Program-made: the position numbers and the translations under genes
Assembly: GCA_964484095.1 (NCBI GenBank)
Contig: CAZAEB010000012.1
Coordinates: 1 to 14,585 of the forward strand
Length of the DNA: 14,585 bases
Direction of reading: 5' to 3'
Source of the DNA: CAZAEB01 sp964484095
Lineage (GTDB): Bacteria; Patescibacteriota; Microgenomatia; UBA12405; BS750m-G30
Notes under the pieces: model-generated
The model's database searches: none
The model's input: the letters and a program-made list of their open reading frames with translations, nothing else
What the model was told of the DNA's origin: nothing
Shown here: positions 1 through 6,804 of the stretch, piece by piece
Layout of the letters: every line of letters starts with the position of its first letter
Position numbering within the stretch: position 1 is the first letter of the stretch

Positions 1-302
1 TCTACAGGTTTTGAGGTGGTGATGTATGGTGTCATTTTTTCTTCGGGTGTCCGCATCCCCATCATTCCAATTACTTCTCCCTGGGATGTTTCCGCAACAA
101 AGTAAGTTACTTCTCCATGGCTTCTTGCGCTCTGCTTTACAGATTCTAAGACTCCTTCAATCTCGTCATCAATAATCTGTTTGGTATCTCCATCCTTAAT
201 CCATGTTTCTAGAATTGGTCGCAATGATGCCTCGTCTTCCTCTCTAGCCAGGCGTATTATTCCATCAAATCTTTTCTCATGGTTTAGGGGTAATTCTTCC
301 AT
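1..302 (-). CDS. GNAT-like N-acetyltransferase, 5' part only (cut by left window edge)
   Basis: An open frame starts at the ATG at 302 and stays open for 100 codons to the window edge, so the C-terminal part is missing. The visible protein begins MEELPLNHEKRFDGIIRLA and continues with a charged helical stretch. It then reaches a two-strand pattern, YFVAETSQGEVIGMMGMR (about residues 70-87). That matches the beta2-beta3 region of GNAT acyl-CoA acetyltransferases, where a 'hydrophobic-VAE...GEVIGM' hairpin is typical. The acetyl-CoA binding motif (R/Q-x-x-G-x-G/A) would lie beyond the edge, so family membership is inferred from the N-terminal half alone and the substrate cannot be named. The start follows a TATAAT box at 312-317 by 9 nt, which suggests an almost leaderless mRNA. 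No Shine-Dalgarno sequence is visible. Confidence 0.55.
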   Translation of the reverse strand, partial: MEELPLNHEKRFDGIIRLAREEDEASLRPILETWIKDGDTKQIIDDEIEGVLESVKQSARSHGEVTYFVAETSQGEVIGMMGMRTPEEKMTPYITTSKPV

Positions 303-311
303 TTAGTAGTT

Positions 312-317
312 ATTATA
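312..317 (-). promoter_or_regulatory. -10 box of the GNAT-like gene
   Basis: On the minus strand this is a perfect TATAAT ending 9 nt before the ATG at 302. The expected transcription start would fall 2-4 nt before the ATG. Unlike the other -10 boxes in the window it is preceded by AGG, not TGn. No good -35 is seen at 16-18 nt. Confidence 0.45.
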
Positions 318-341
318 CCTTAGTAGTCTAGAGGACTATAG

Positions 342-593
342 TTAGCGTTGCCATAAAACATGAAAGTCGGGTTGTTTCGATGTTTTTTTTGTGCAACTTC
401 TTGAAAAAGTTGGCTCGTTTAATCTTTTCCATGCTACTCCCCAAGCACAAATTTCACCACCGTTATTACCGTCCTCTAAAACCAAATCTCTTGCATGTAA
501 ACATTCGTCGCAGTCTTCGAGCTTTTGAATTGGTGAACCATTCCATCCTCCTCTAGAAAGTTCACTAATAGCAATGGCTTCAATTCTGTTCAT
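342..593 (-). CDS. Small Cys-containing hypothetical protein (83 aa)
   Basis: I do not recognise this protein. It is soluble-looking, with no membrane segment or signal peptide. It has a CxxC pair (Cys28, Cys31 in DCDECLHARD) and further cysteines at 49 (GEICAWGVAW) and 67, so a bound metal is possible, though the spacing of the latter two is irregular. The C-terminus is basic and ends in a run of aromatic and charged residues. Support for it being a real gene: the frame is clean, codon use resembles its neighbours, and a TGATAAAAT extended -10 ends 5 nt before the ATG, as at other transcript-heading genes here. Against it: the protein is short and has no recognisable family. It lies downstream of and on the same strand as the tRNA-Val gene, and could also receive read-through from it. 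Confidence 0.45.
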   Translation of the reverse strand: MNRIEAIAISELSRGGWNGSPIQKLEDCDECLHARDLVLEDGNNGGEICAWGVAWKRLNEPTFSRSCTKKTSKQPDFHVLWQR

Positions 594-598
594 GCATT

Positions 599-607
599 AT
601 TTTATCA
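599..607 (-). promoter_or_regulatory. Extended -10 element of the 83-aa gene
   Basis: Read on the minus strand this is TGATAAAAT, a TGn-TAnAAT extended -10. Only 5 nt (594-598) separate it from the ATG at 593, so initiation about 6 nt downstream would place the mRNA 5' end on the start codon itself. No convincing -35 is seen. Confidence 0.45.
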
Positions 608-636
608 TATGATTTGGGTGGAAAAAGGTTTGAATG

Positions 637-710
637 TGGTCGCGCCAGGACTCGAACCTGGGACCTTTCGAATGTGAATCGAACGCTCTAACCACCTGAG
701 CCACGCGACC
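637..710 (-). tRNA. tRNA-Val (anticodon CAC)
   Basis: The minus strand from 710 folds as a complete 74-nt cloverleaf. The acceptor stem GGTCGCG (710-704) pairs with CGCGACC (644-638), and the discriminator base A is at 637. The D arm is GCTC/GAGC with a GG-containing loop. The anticodon arm is TTCGA-TTCACAT-TCGAA with anticodon CAC, which reads the valine codon GUG. The T arm is CCAGG-TTCGAGT-CCTGG. The 3' CCA is not encoded (the following bases are C, A, T) and must be added by CCA nucleotidyltransferase. Identity comes from the anticodon. Confidence 0.95.
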
Positions 711-727
711 ATTTTTACTGTTGCATA

Positions 728-736
728 ATTATATCA
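728..736 (-). promoter_or_regulatory. Extended -10 promoter of tRNA-Val
   Basis: The minus strand reads TGATATAAT, a perfect TGn-TATAAT extended -10. It ends 17 nt upstream of the mature tRNA 5' end at 710, so the primary transcript would carry a 5' leader of about 10 nt for RNase P to remove. No strong -35 is visible, which fits extended -10 dependence. Confidence 0.6.
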
Positions 737-757
737 AAGGTTTTAAACTTAGACCAT

Positions 758-763
758 TATAAT
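758..763 (+). promoter_or_regulatory. Possible -10 box of lepB
   Basis: The plus strand has a perfect TATAAT here, 41 nt before the TTG at 804. It is preceded by CAT, not TGn, and no -35 is obvious. It overlaps the upstream in-frame extension of lepB, so if that extension is translated the box must be fortuitous. The core TTATAA is palindromic and could serve either strand. Confidence 0.3.
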
Positions 764-803
764 TAGACGATTTGTAAATTTTGTTCTTGATTCTATTCAG
801 GCC

Positions 804-1325
804 TTGGTTTTGGCCCTTTCTGTTTTTGTACTTTTATATCTTTTTGTTGCCCAGCCCAATCAGGTGAATGGCCAGTCAATGATGCCAAATTTTGTTGACA
901 AAGCATTTCTACTGACTGATAAAATTAGCTACAAAACCAAAGATCCGAAGCGCGGAGATGTAGTTGTTTTCAAAGCTCCCCCGTCAGAGGCCTGTTCTGA
1001 AGACGAGTGCGAATATATTAAAAGAGTTATTGGCTTGCCTGGAGAAACGATTATGATCAAAAATGACACTGTGTATATTAATGGAAATCTTCTTGAAGAG
1101 GAGTATCTGCCCAGCGAGTTTACGACTCGTCCCGGCAGTTATCTTTCTTTAGAAAAAACGGTAAGCATTCCTGTTGGTGAATATGTTTTGTTTGGAGATA
1201 ATCGATCTCATTCTCGTGATTCTAGAGAGTTTGGACTAGTTCCTGAAAGTGATATTGTTGGCAGAGCTCTTTGGGTATATTGGCCTCTAGAGTTTTTTGG
1301 TAAGATTCCTAAAGTTATCTACTAA
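804..1325 (+). CDS. lepB: Signal peptidase I
   Basis: This membrane-bound serine protease removes signal peptides from exported proteins. The N-terminus holds one membrane anchor (about residues 1-16). It is followed by box B with the nucleophile Ser25 in GQSMMP, box D with the general-base Lys73 in YIKRVIGLPGE, and box E GDNRSHSRDSREFG near residues 131-144. At 173 aa from the TTG it is short but complete in catalytic motifs. The start is uncertain. The frame is open upstream to a stop at 750-752 and encodes IRRFVNFVLDSIQA just before the anchor. This looks like the natural basic, amphipathic N-terminus of the family, yet no ATG, GTG or TTG lies there (only ATT at 756, ATA at 759, ATT at 762). 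A CxxxxC pair (Cys64, Cys69) sits just before the Lys box. The stop codon overlaps the parB stop on the other strand. Confidence 0.92.
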   Translation: MVLALSVFVLLYLFVAQPNQVNGQSMMPNFVDKAFLLTDKISYKTKDPKRGDVVVFKAPPSEACSEDECEYIKRVIGLPGETIMIKNDTVYINGNLLEEEYLPSEFTTRPGSYLSLEKTVSIPVGEYVLFGDNRSHSRDSREFGLVPESDIVGRALWVYWPLEFFGKIPKVIY

Positions 1326-2158
1326 TCTTCAAGTTTTTTAAGAAGTTCAGCGATAAACTGATTAGTTTCTTTTGGAGTGCCATCAACAGCAATTCTGACA
1401 TTTGCCCTCATTTTAGATTGGCTAATTTCAACTTTAACATCTTCTTGTTTTGGTAGTGAATTTGTCATTCTTTTCGCGATTTGATCAAGTTCTGATCTTG
1501 CTAATTGAATGCTGGCCAGTGAGTTTTGGCCGTTGCCGGCATTTAATTTTTTGGTGTTTTTCTTAATCCTTCTGGCTATCTCCTCTGCTCTTCTGACCGA
1601 GGCTTGTTCTTTTAAAACCATTTTGTAGGCCTCAATCATATATCTGGTGTCACTGATTCCACCTAAGGCTCTTGCGTGACCTTCTGATATAAGCCCTGAA
1701 AGTAGGCCGTCTTTTAGGGCATCAGGGAGTGATAGAAGCTTTGTGCTGTTAACGACGTAAGGGACGCTTTTACCGATTTTCTTTGCAATATCGGCTAAAG
1801 ATATTCCAAACTCTTCTCTCATTCTTTTAAAGGCTTTAGCGCGGTCTAGGGCATTTAAGCCTTCTCTTTGAACGTCATCGATTAAACTCACCTCCATCAT
1901 TTCTTTTGGTCCCATTGTTTTAATAATTACAGGAATGGCATCAAGACCAAGAATTTTTGCCGCTCTCCACCTTCTTTCACCGGAAACAATCTGGTATCCT
2001 GCCGGAGTTTTAGAAATTACTAATGGTTCTAAAACACCATGTTCTTTTATCGACATTACCAGGTCATTTATTGATTTCGGGGTAATCTCTCCTCTTACTT
2101 GAACGGGGTTGGGTTGAAGCAGGTTAGGATTTAGTTGGATAATCTCTTCGTTTGCCAT
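1322..2158 (-). CDS. parB: ParB/Spo0J chromosome-partitioning protein
   Basis: This is a parS-binding CTPase clamp for chromosome segregation, 278 aa and normal for the family. The N-terminal ParB/Srx domain carries the CTP-binding GERRWRA motif (residues 60-66) and the following DDVQREGLN segment (94-102). A helix-turn-helix domain follows (about 118-142, LADIAKKIGKSVPYVVN) and then the family motif LISEGHARAL (156-165). The C-terminal region is charged and may hold the dimerisation helix. No parA lies next to it, which is unusual because parA and parB are normally adjacent. It is instead the last gene of a rplU-rpmA-parB unit, 3 nt after rpmA and without a visible Shine-Dalgarno sequence, which suggests translational coupling. 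I noticed no parS-like palindrome in the window. Confidence 0.93.
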   Translation of the reverse strand: MANEEIIQLNPNLLQPNPVQVRGEITPKSINDLVMSIKEHGVLEPLVISKTPAGYQIVSGERRWRAAKILGLDAIPVIIKTMGPKEMMEVSLIDDVQREGLNALDRAKAFKRMREEFGISLADIAKKIGKSVPYVVNSTKLLSLPDALKDGLLSGLISEGHARALGGISDTRYMIEAYKMVLKEQASVRRAEEIARRIKKNTKKLNAGNGQNSLASIQLARSELDQIAKRMTNSLPKQEDVKVEISQSKMRANVRIAVDGTPKETNQFIAELLKKLED

Positions 2159-2161
2159 TAA

Positions 2162-2407
2162 TTAAAGAACAGAAACAATAGGCTTGCTAGTTTTTTTAGC
2201 AAATTTAACAACTCCATTTCTGACTGCGTAAATAGTGTAGTCTCTGCCAAGCTTGGTTCCCCTGCCGGAAGCATACTTAGTCCCCACCTGTCTGATAATA
2301 ATCTGCCCTGTTTTTACGGTTTGCCCGCCATATATTTTTACACCGAGTCTTTTTCCTGCTCTGGCTGGTTTTTGTTTTGTTTTTCCTACTGCTTTGGTTT
2401 TTGCCAT
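2162..2407 (-). CDS. rpmA: 50S ribosomal protein L27
   Basis: L27 is a large-subunit protein whose N-terminus reaches towards the peptidyl-transferase centre. At 81 aa it is close to the usual 84-85. The core is clearly conserved: KRLGVKIYGGQTVKTGQIII (19-38), RQVGTKYASG, then LGRDYTIYAV and NGVVKF. The N-terminus reads MAKTKAVGKTKQKPARAG instead of the usual small-residue, Gly/Ser-rich form, so it lacks the GGS(T)RNG motif and is more basic. No Prp-type cleavable extension is present. It lies 3 nt after rplU, the standard pairing, and has a GGGG Shine-Dalgarno-like run about 8 nt before its ATG. Confidence 0.97.
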   Translation of the reverse strand: MAKTKAVGKTKQKPARAGKRLGVKIYGGQTVKTGQIIIRQVGTKYASGRGTKLGRDYTIYAVRNGVVKFAKKTSKPIVSVL

Positions 2408-2410
2408 CGC

Positions 2411-2728
2411 TTACCCCTGAATTATTTTTTCAATTTTAATTTTAGTATATATCGGCGTAAACCCTTTTACTTTTCTGTATCTTGATTTTGCTTTATATCG
2501 AGCTACTCTAATTTTTTCACCCTTAACATCATCGATAACAGAAAATTCAACTTTGGCTCCTTTTACGAAAGGATTGCCGATTATGGCTTTATCATTATCG
2601 GTGGCAATAAGCAAAACCTCTTCTAAAGAGACTTTATCGCCTTTTTTGTTTTCTAGTTTGTCAACCAAAAGCTCCTCTCCCTCTGTAACAAGATACTGAT
2701 GGCCTTTGATTTTCACGACTGCTTTCAT
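2411..2728 (-). CDS. rplU: 50S ribosomal protein L21
   Basis: L21 binds 23S rRNA in the large subunit and is usually encoded just before L27, as here. At 105 aa it has the normal length. It begins MKAVVKIKGHQYLVTEGEEL, the family's 'YAVIKTGGKQYRV-EG' start. It continues with VSLEEVLLIA, the IGNPFVKGAKVEFSVI strand and the basic RNA-binding RYKAKSRYRKVKGFTP loop (about 77-92), and ends in IKIEKI. It is the first gene of the rplU-rpmA-parB unit. The ATG follows an extended -10 (2737-2745) by only 8 nt, so its mRNA is probably leaderless or nearly so. Confidence 0.97.
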   Translation of the reverse strand: MKAVVKIKGHQYLVTEGEELLVDKLENKKGDKVSLEEVLLIATDNDKAIIGNPFVKGAKVEFSVIDDVKGEKIRVARYKAKSRYRKVKGFTPIYTKIKIEKIIQG

Positions 2729-2736
2729 ACTGATAG

Positions 2737-2745
2737 ATTATATCA
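2737..2745 (-). promoter_or_regulatory. Extended -10 promoter of rplU-rpmA-parB
   Basis: The minus strand reads TGATATAAT, a perfect extended -10. TTGTAT lies 16 nt upstream of the hexamer as a poor -35. It ends 8 nt before the rplU ATG. It separates this unit from the upstream division operon, whose last gene (rodA) stops at 2792. No stem-loop with a T-run is evident in 2746-2791, so read-through from rodA is possible. Confidence 0.6.
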
Positions 2746-2791
2746 AATAGCTTAAAATATACAATATTAGAAACATGCAAAAGCTACATAT

Positions 2792-3865
2792 TTAGACATT
2801 TGCATCAACTTTTGATATTATCCCCAGAGCAATCATGGTGCTGAGCAGTGACGATCCTCCTAGTGAAAAAAGAGGCAGGGCTAGTCCGGTAATGGGGAAA
2901 ATTCCTAAATTCATGCCAATATTGACAATCATTTGAAACCAAAGATAGAAACCAATTCCTAAAGTGGCTAAAAAATGAAAATCGTCTTTTGACCCGATCA
3001 TTTTTCTGTATATCTGCCAAAAAAGCAGAAAATATAGTGTAATTACTACCAAAATCCCAATAAAACCAAAGCTTTCAGCCAGGGAGGCAAAAATAAAATC
3101 GGTATGTCTTTCGGGAAGAAATGCCAACCTTGTTTGTCCTCCTTGCCCAAGCCCGTTTCCAAAAAATGCTCCTGACCCAACAGTAATTTTCACTTGAATG
3201 GCGTTGTATCCTTTCCCCAAAGGATCTTTTTCCGGGTGCAAAAAATAACTAATCCTTTCTTTTTGGTAGTCGGCAACTATGAAATTCCACCCTAAAAAAG
3301 CTAAAAAGCCGGCTCCCACAGCAAAAATTGTTAACCAGGATTTTTTCGCTTTTGAGAAAAAAAGAATCAGTCCTCCAGTAAGGGAAATTTGCAGAGCACT
3401 GCCCAAGTCAGGTTGAATAAGTATCAGTAATGTGGGCAAAGCTATCATTGCGATAACAATAGCAAAACTTTTGATCCTGCTCATGTCGATCTTGCTTGTA
3501 ATTGAAGCCAGGGCGATGACATAAAAAGGCTTTATAAATTCTGATGGTTGAATAGACAACTCTTTAATAAAAATCCACCGGCTAGAGCCTCTGATAACCT
3601 GACCAAAAATTAATGGCAGAACCAAAAGAATAATAACTCCCACAAATATCGCAAAAGCCAGGTTGCCCAGGTTATCAAGCCTGAACTTTGCCTGAGTAAT
3701 CAAAAAATAAACCACCCAAGAAATGATCCAGAACATTAACTGTTTTGCAAAGTATTGTCTGTCAATGCTCCATAAAATAAGCAGACTGATAATACTTAAA
3801 AGAAAACAAGGGATGACAAATGATAATCCTTGGAGTGATATCTTTTCCCCTACTCTGTCGAGCAT
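2792..3865 (-). CDS. rodA: SEDS peptidoglycan glycosyltransferase, RodA type
   Basis: This is a polytopic membrane polymerase that joins lipid II into glycan strands for side-wall growth, normally with a class B PBP. At 357 aa it has about ten hydrophobic segments. Family marks are SSRWI with Trp97, QPSEFIKP (106-113), ILIQPDLGSA (149-157), DPLGKGYNAIQ, then LPERHTDFIFASLAE with the catalytic Asp256, and the C-terminal LFSLGGSSLLSTMIALG. The intact PERHTDFIFA segment is the RodA form and separates it from the FtsW copy at 7882-8946. It starts 6 nt after the ftsZ stop and closes the division operon. RodA located directly behind ftsZ is unusual, and no pbp2/mrdA partner lies nearby. A dedicated FtsW function cannot be excluded from sequence alone. 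Confidence 0.92.
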   Translation of the reverse strand: MLDRVGEKISLQGLSFVIPCFLLSIISLLILWSIDRQYFAKQLMFWIISWVVYFLITQAKFRLDNLGNLAFAIFVGVIILLVLPLIFGQVIRGSSRWIFIKELSIQPSEFIKPFYVIALASITSKIDMSRIKSFAIVIAMIALPTLLILIQPDLGSALQISLTGGLILFFSKAKKSWLTIFAVGAGFLAFLGWNFIVADYQKERISYFLHPEKDPLGKGYNAIQVKITVGSGAFFGNGLGQGGQTRLAFLPERHTDFIFASLAESFGFIGILVVITLYFLLFWQIYRKMIGSKDDFHFLATLGIGFYLWFQMIVNIGMNLGIFPITGLALPLFSLGGSSLLSTMIALGIISKVDANV

Positions 3866-3871
3866 GGAAAA

Positions 3872-5074
3872 CTAGTTATCCTTTCTTAAAAAGGAGGGAA
3901 TATCTAATTCGTTGTCAATTTCAATTCCTTGAGGAAGCTGTTCGTTACCGATTAACTCTTCTTTTTTTCTCTCCATTTCCTGAGTGTCTTCCTCTGTCGG
4001 TACTATCGATCCAATAATTTCTTCTGGTACTTCCCGCTTGATTTTATTTTCTTCGGCAACAATTCCCGAAAATATTGGCTTTTTAGGTTTTATCAGGCCA
4101 GCCAAAGCTTTATGGTTGTTATCAAAACCGGTGGCAATTACAGTGATCTTAATTTCATCTTTCATCTTCTCGTCAATAGTGGCTCCAAAGATGATGTTTG
4201 CATCTCTGCCTACACTTTGGGCAATAATTTGAGAAGTCTCTTCGATTTCACTCATTGTTATCTCCGGTCCGCTGGTTACATTAAAAAGAACTCCCCTGGC
4301 TCCCTCAATGGTGACATCCAGTAGTGGAGATGAGGTGGCTTGTAAAATCGCTGTTTTGGCTCGGTTTTCACCTGATCCAATCCCAACCCCCATGAGGGCA
4401 GTACCGGCATTTTTCATAATTGATTTTATGTCGGCAAAATCAAGATTAATGAGTCCGGGAGTTACAATAAGGTCGGCAATTCCAGAAACCGCCTCGCTTA
4501 AAACAGAGTCGGCCATTTCAAAAGCATCAATCATAGATATTTTTTTGTCTATTGAGTCCATTAGTTTTTGGTTAGGGACAACGATCAGGGTGTCCACTTC
4601 CTGTTTTAGTTTTTCTATTGCATCTTCAGCAAGAACCATTCTTTTAGTGCCCTCGAATAAAAACGGCTTAGTAACAACGGCGATAGTAAGTATTCCAAGT
4701 TCTTCTTTAGCAATTTTTGCAATCGTGGGTGCCGCGCCTGTTCCTGTTCCTCCACCCAAGCCGGCTGTGATAAAGACCATGTCTGAGCCTTCTAAAACTT
4801 CTTTAATTTTTTCTCTAGATTCCTCTGCTGCCTGAGTGCCGATTTTGGGATTTCCTCCTGAGCCAAGCCCCTTGGTTAGTTTGTCTCCAATTTGAACTTT
4901 GATTTTTGCTTGTGATACAAGAAGTGCCTGAGTATCGGTATTGACAGTAATAAAATCAACCCCCCTGATTTGGCTGTTTCCTGTCATGAAATTAATCGCG
5001 TTACCTCCGGCACCGCCGATGCCGACAACTTTGATTTTTGCAACTTGAGCTGGTAAGGGTTTTACAAGTCCCAT
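3872..5074 (-). CDS. ftsZ: Cell division GTPase FtsZ
   Basis: This is the tubulin homologue that polymerises into the Z-ring. At 400 aa it is normal in length. The N-terminal GTPase domain has VVGIGGAGGNAIN (16-28), NTDTQAL (45-51) and the tubulin signature GGGTGTG (107-113). The T7 synergy loop NLDFADI (210-216) supplies the catalytic Asp of the neighbouring subunit. A variable charged linker (about 335-388) leads to the C-terminal peptide DIPSFLR (391-397), the docking site for FtsA and other partners. The ATG lies 1 nt after the ftsA stop (TAA-T-ATG), so translation is probably coupled. No Shine-Dalgarno sequence is visible. Confidence 0.99.
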   Translation of the reverse strand: MGLVKPLPAQVAKIKVVGIGGAGGNAINFMTGNSQIRGVDFITVNTDTQALLVSQAKIKVQIGDKLTKGLGSGGNPKIGTQAAEESREKIKEVLEGSDMVFITAGLGGGTGTGAAPTIAKIAKEELGILTIAVVTKPFLFEGTKRMVLAEDAIEKLKQEVDTLIVVPNQKLMDSIDKKISMIDAFEMADSVLSEAVSGIADLIVTPGLINLDFADIKSIMKNAGTALMGVGIGSGENRAKTAILQATSSPLLDVTIEGARGVLFNVTSGPEITMSEIEETSQIIAQSVGRDANIIFGATIDEKMKDEIKITVIATGFDNNHKALAGLIKPKKPIFSGIVAEENKIKREVPEEIIGSIVPTEEDTQEMERKKEELIGNEQLPQGIEIDNELDIPSFLRKDN

Positions 5075-5075
5075 A

Positions 5076-6386
5076 TTATGGAAGCATAGGCTTAATCATT
5101 TTAATCAGTTTTTGAATCAGTCCGCCAACCTTAATACTTTTTACCTTGCTGCCAAGACCAGAAAGTCTTGACTGGTCAATTCCGTCATAATTTGATTTTA
5201 CCGCATAATCAATCAATCCTAAAGAGGAGGCATAGGCGGGGGTCATAATCTCATCCACAAGACCATTAAATTCTCTCGACTCTCCTATCCTTACTGGTAG
5301 GCCCAATATTCGCCGGCATGATTGCTTGACTCCAATCACCTCTGCTCCTCCTCCGGTCAAAACTACTCCTGCAGGGGTTGCTCCTCCAAGTCCGCTTTCT
5401 TTTATTTCTTCCTTTATCAGGCTGAAAATCTCATCCAGTCTAGGGCGAATAATTCCGTCAACGGTAGAAATCCGTGAGATTTTTGTTTTTTCTTCATTGT
5501 GTATGTCAGCCATTTTTAAGTTGATGTTATCATCATCTTCGTCAATCCCGGCTTTCCTGGTTTTGTTTTCTTCTTCTTTTTTGCTTTTACTTTTTTGATT
5601 GCTTAGGTAAAACTTTAATTTGTCAGCATTTTCCAATGATAATCTGAGACCAATTGCCAGATCATTGGTTACGTTTTTAGCTCCAACAGGAATCACTTTT
5701 ACGAAATATGGATAGCTTTCAGTAAAAATGGTTACGCTGGTAACGGTGCCTCCTATGTCAATCAAAACTACCCCTAATTCTTTTTCTGTTTCGGTTAGGA
5801 CTGATTCGGCGGCAGCAAATCCAGAGTAAACAAGCGAATCGATATTTATACCGACTTCATTTATACAGCGGCTAAGGTTTTTTATTGCCGGCAAGGAAGC
5901 AATGACAATATGAGACTCAACTTCAAGTCGAACTCCGGTCATTCCAATCGGATCTAAAATGCCCTCCTGTCCGTCTACTTTGAACTCTCGGGGAATTACA
6001 TGGATAATATCCAGAGACGAGGGCAGAGAAACTGCTCTAGCCGCCTCGATTACCCGAGTAACGTCTTCTTGAACAATTTCACCCTGGGGATTGGAAACAG
6101 CCACTACCCCTTCGGAGTTAAGTGATGATATATGAGGAGCAGTTATTGAAACGATAGCTGAGCTAATCGAATAACCAGCCATTCGTTCTGCCGCTTCAAC
6201 CGATCTTGTGATGCTTTCGGTTGCCTCAACAATATCTTTTACCTCCCCCCTCTTTATTTTATTTGCCTCGCTTGTAGATACCCCAATGATATTTATCTGG
6301 TCTTCTTCTGGGAAATATTGGGCAATAAGGGTGGTAATTTTTGTACTGCCGATATCAATAGCGGAAATGATTTTAGAACGTGACAT
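5076..6386 (-). CDS. ftsA: Cell division protein FtsA
   Basis: This actin-like protein tethers FtsZ to the membrane. It is 436 aa, against about 420 in E. coli. Phosphate-1 motif: AIDIGSTKITTLIA (9-22). The SHS2/1C domain follows, with VKDIVEATESI near 49-59. Phosphate-2 motif: VLIDIGGTVTSVTIF (207-221). Adenosine motif: GVVLTGGGAEV (340-350). The C-terminal GGLIQKLIKMIKPMLP is the amphipathic membrane-targeting helix. Between the second ATPase half's helices (264-303) lies a polar insert very rich in Lys, Glu and Asp. Its start overlaps the end of the ftsQ-like gene by 14 nt, and its stop is 1 nt from the ftsZ ATG. Its presence is consistent with FtsZ carrying an intact DIPxFLR tail. Confidence 0.98.
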   Translation of the reverse strand: MSRSKIISAIDIGSTKITTLIAQYFPEEDQINIIGVSTSEANKIKRGEVKDIVEATESITRSVEAAERMAGYSISSAIVSITAPHISSLNSEGVVAVSNPQGEIVQEDVTRVIEAARAVSLPSSLDIIHVIPREFKVDGQEGILDPIGMTGVRLEVESHIVIASLPAIKNLSRCINEVGINIDSLVYSGFAAAESVLTETEKELGVVLIDIGGTVTSVTIFTESYPYFVKVIPVGAKNVTNDLAIGLRLSLENADKLKFYLSNQKSKSKKEEENKTRKAGIDEDDDNINLKMADIHNEEKTKISRISTVDGIIRPRLDEIFSLIKEEIKESGLGGATPAGVVLTGGGAEVIGVKQSCRRILGLPVRIGESREFNGLVDEIMTPAYASSLGLIDYAVKSNYDGIDQSRLSGLGSKVKSIKVGGLIQKLIKMIKPMLP

Positions 6387-6804
6387 ATGGCTTACTTGTT
6401 CTTAAGTCAATAATTTTTGGATAACCTTCATTTTGTTGATTACTTATTTTAGACTTATTTAGGATTAGTTGTAAAGTAATAACCTGTTTTGAGATATCAG
6501 TTTCTGAAGAAAATATTATTTTTATTTTTGGAGCAATAATAACTTCAATATCAACTGAGTTATCAATTAGGCTTGGCCCGGATATTATCTCGAGCTTGCT
6601 TTTGGATAGTTTATCTTTGAGAAAAATCATCTTTTGTCCCTCAGGGGATAAGGGGTTTGGAAAGACCAAAGAGGTCTTTTTAATGATTTTAAAAAAAAAT
6701 AAAGCAGCCATCAAAACGCTTAAGCCGGATGCAATAGCGACAATATTGATTAGTAAATTTTTATTTTTTGCCCTTTTTCTCATATATTGTGGTCTCGATT
6801 TCAT
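6373..6804 (-). CDS. ftsQ: Minimal FtsQ/DivIB-like division protein
   Basis: The protein is 143 aa. A basic cytoplasmic N-terminus (residues 1-16, KSRPQYMRKRAKNKN) precedes one membrane helix (about 17-40) and an extracytoplasmic part of about 100 aa. It ends in PKIIDLRTSKPYVTF, which matches the conserved C-terminal 'IDLR....V' strand of FtsQ/DivIB. The position between murG and ftsA is the usual ftsQ place. It is roughly half the normal length (about 260-280 aa). The POTRA domain, which normally follows the helix, seems missing or strongly reduced, leaving only a beta domain. It overlaps the murG end by 44 nt, or by 23 nt if the second Met (codon 8, at 6783) is used; neither start has a clear Shine-Dalgarno sequence. 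The call rests on the tail motif, topology and position. Confidence 0.75.
   Translation of the reverse strand: MKSRPQYMRKRAKNKNLLINIVAIASGLSVLMAALFFFKIIKKTSLVFPNPLSPEGQKMIFLKDKLSKSKLEIISGPSLIDNSVDIEVIIAPKIKIIFSSETDISKQVITLQLILNKSKISNQQNEGYPKIIDLRTSKPYVTF

Noticed and set aside
2746..2791. Intrinsic terminator after rodA
   Set aside because: Only a weak AT-only 5-bp stem (AATAT/ATATT) is present, without a GC-rich stem and T-run.
4308..4835. Open frame of 175 codons on the plus strand opposite ftsZ
   Set aside because: It lies fully inside ftsZ, which has all its family motifs. The Ser/Ile-rich translation has no recognisable domain, so it is an antisense shadow.
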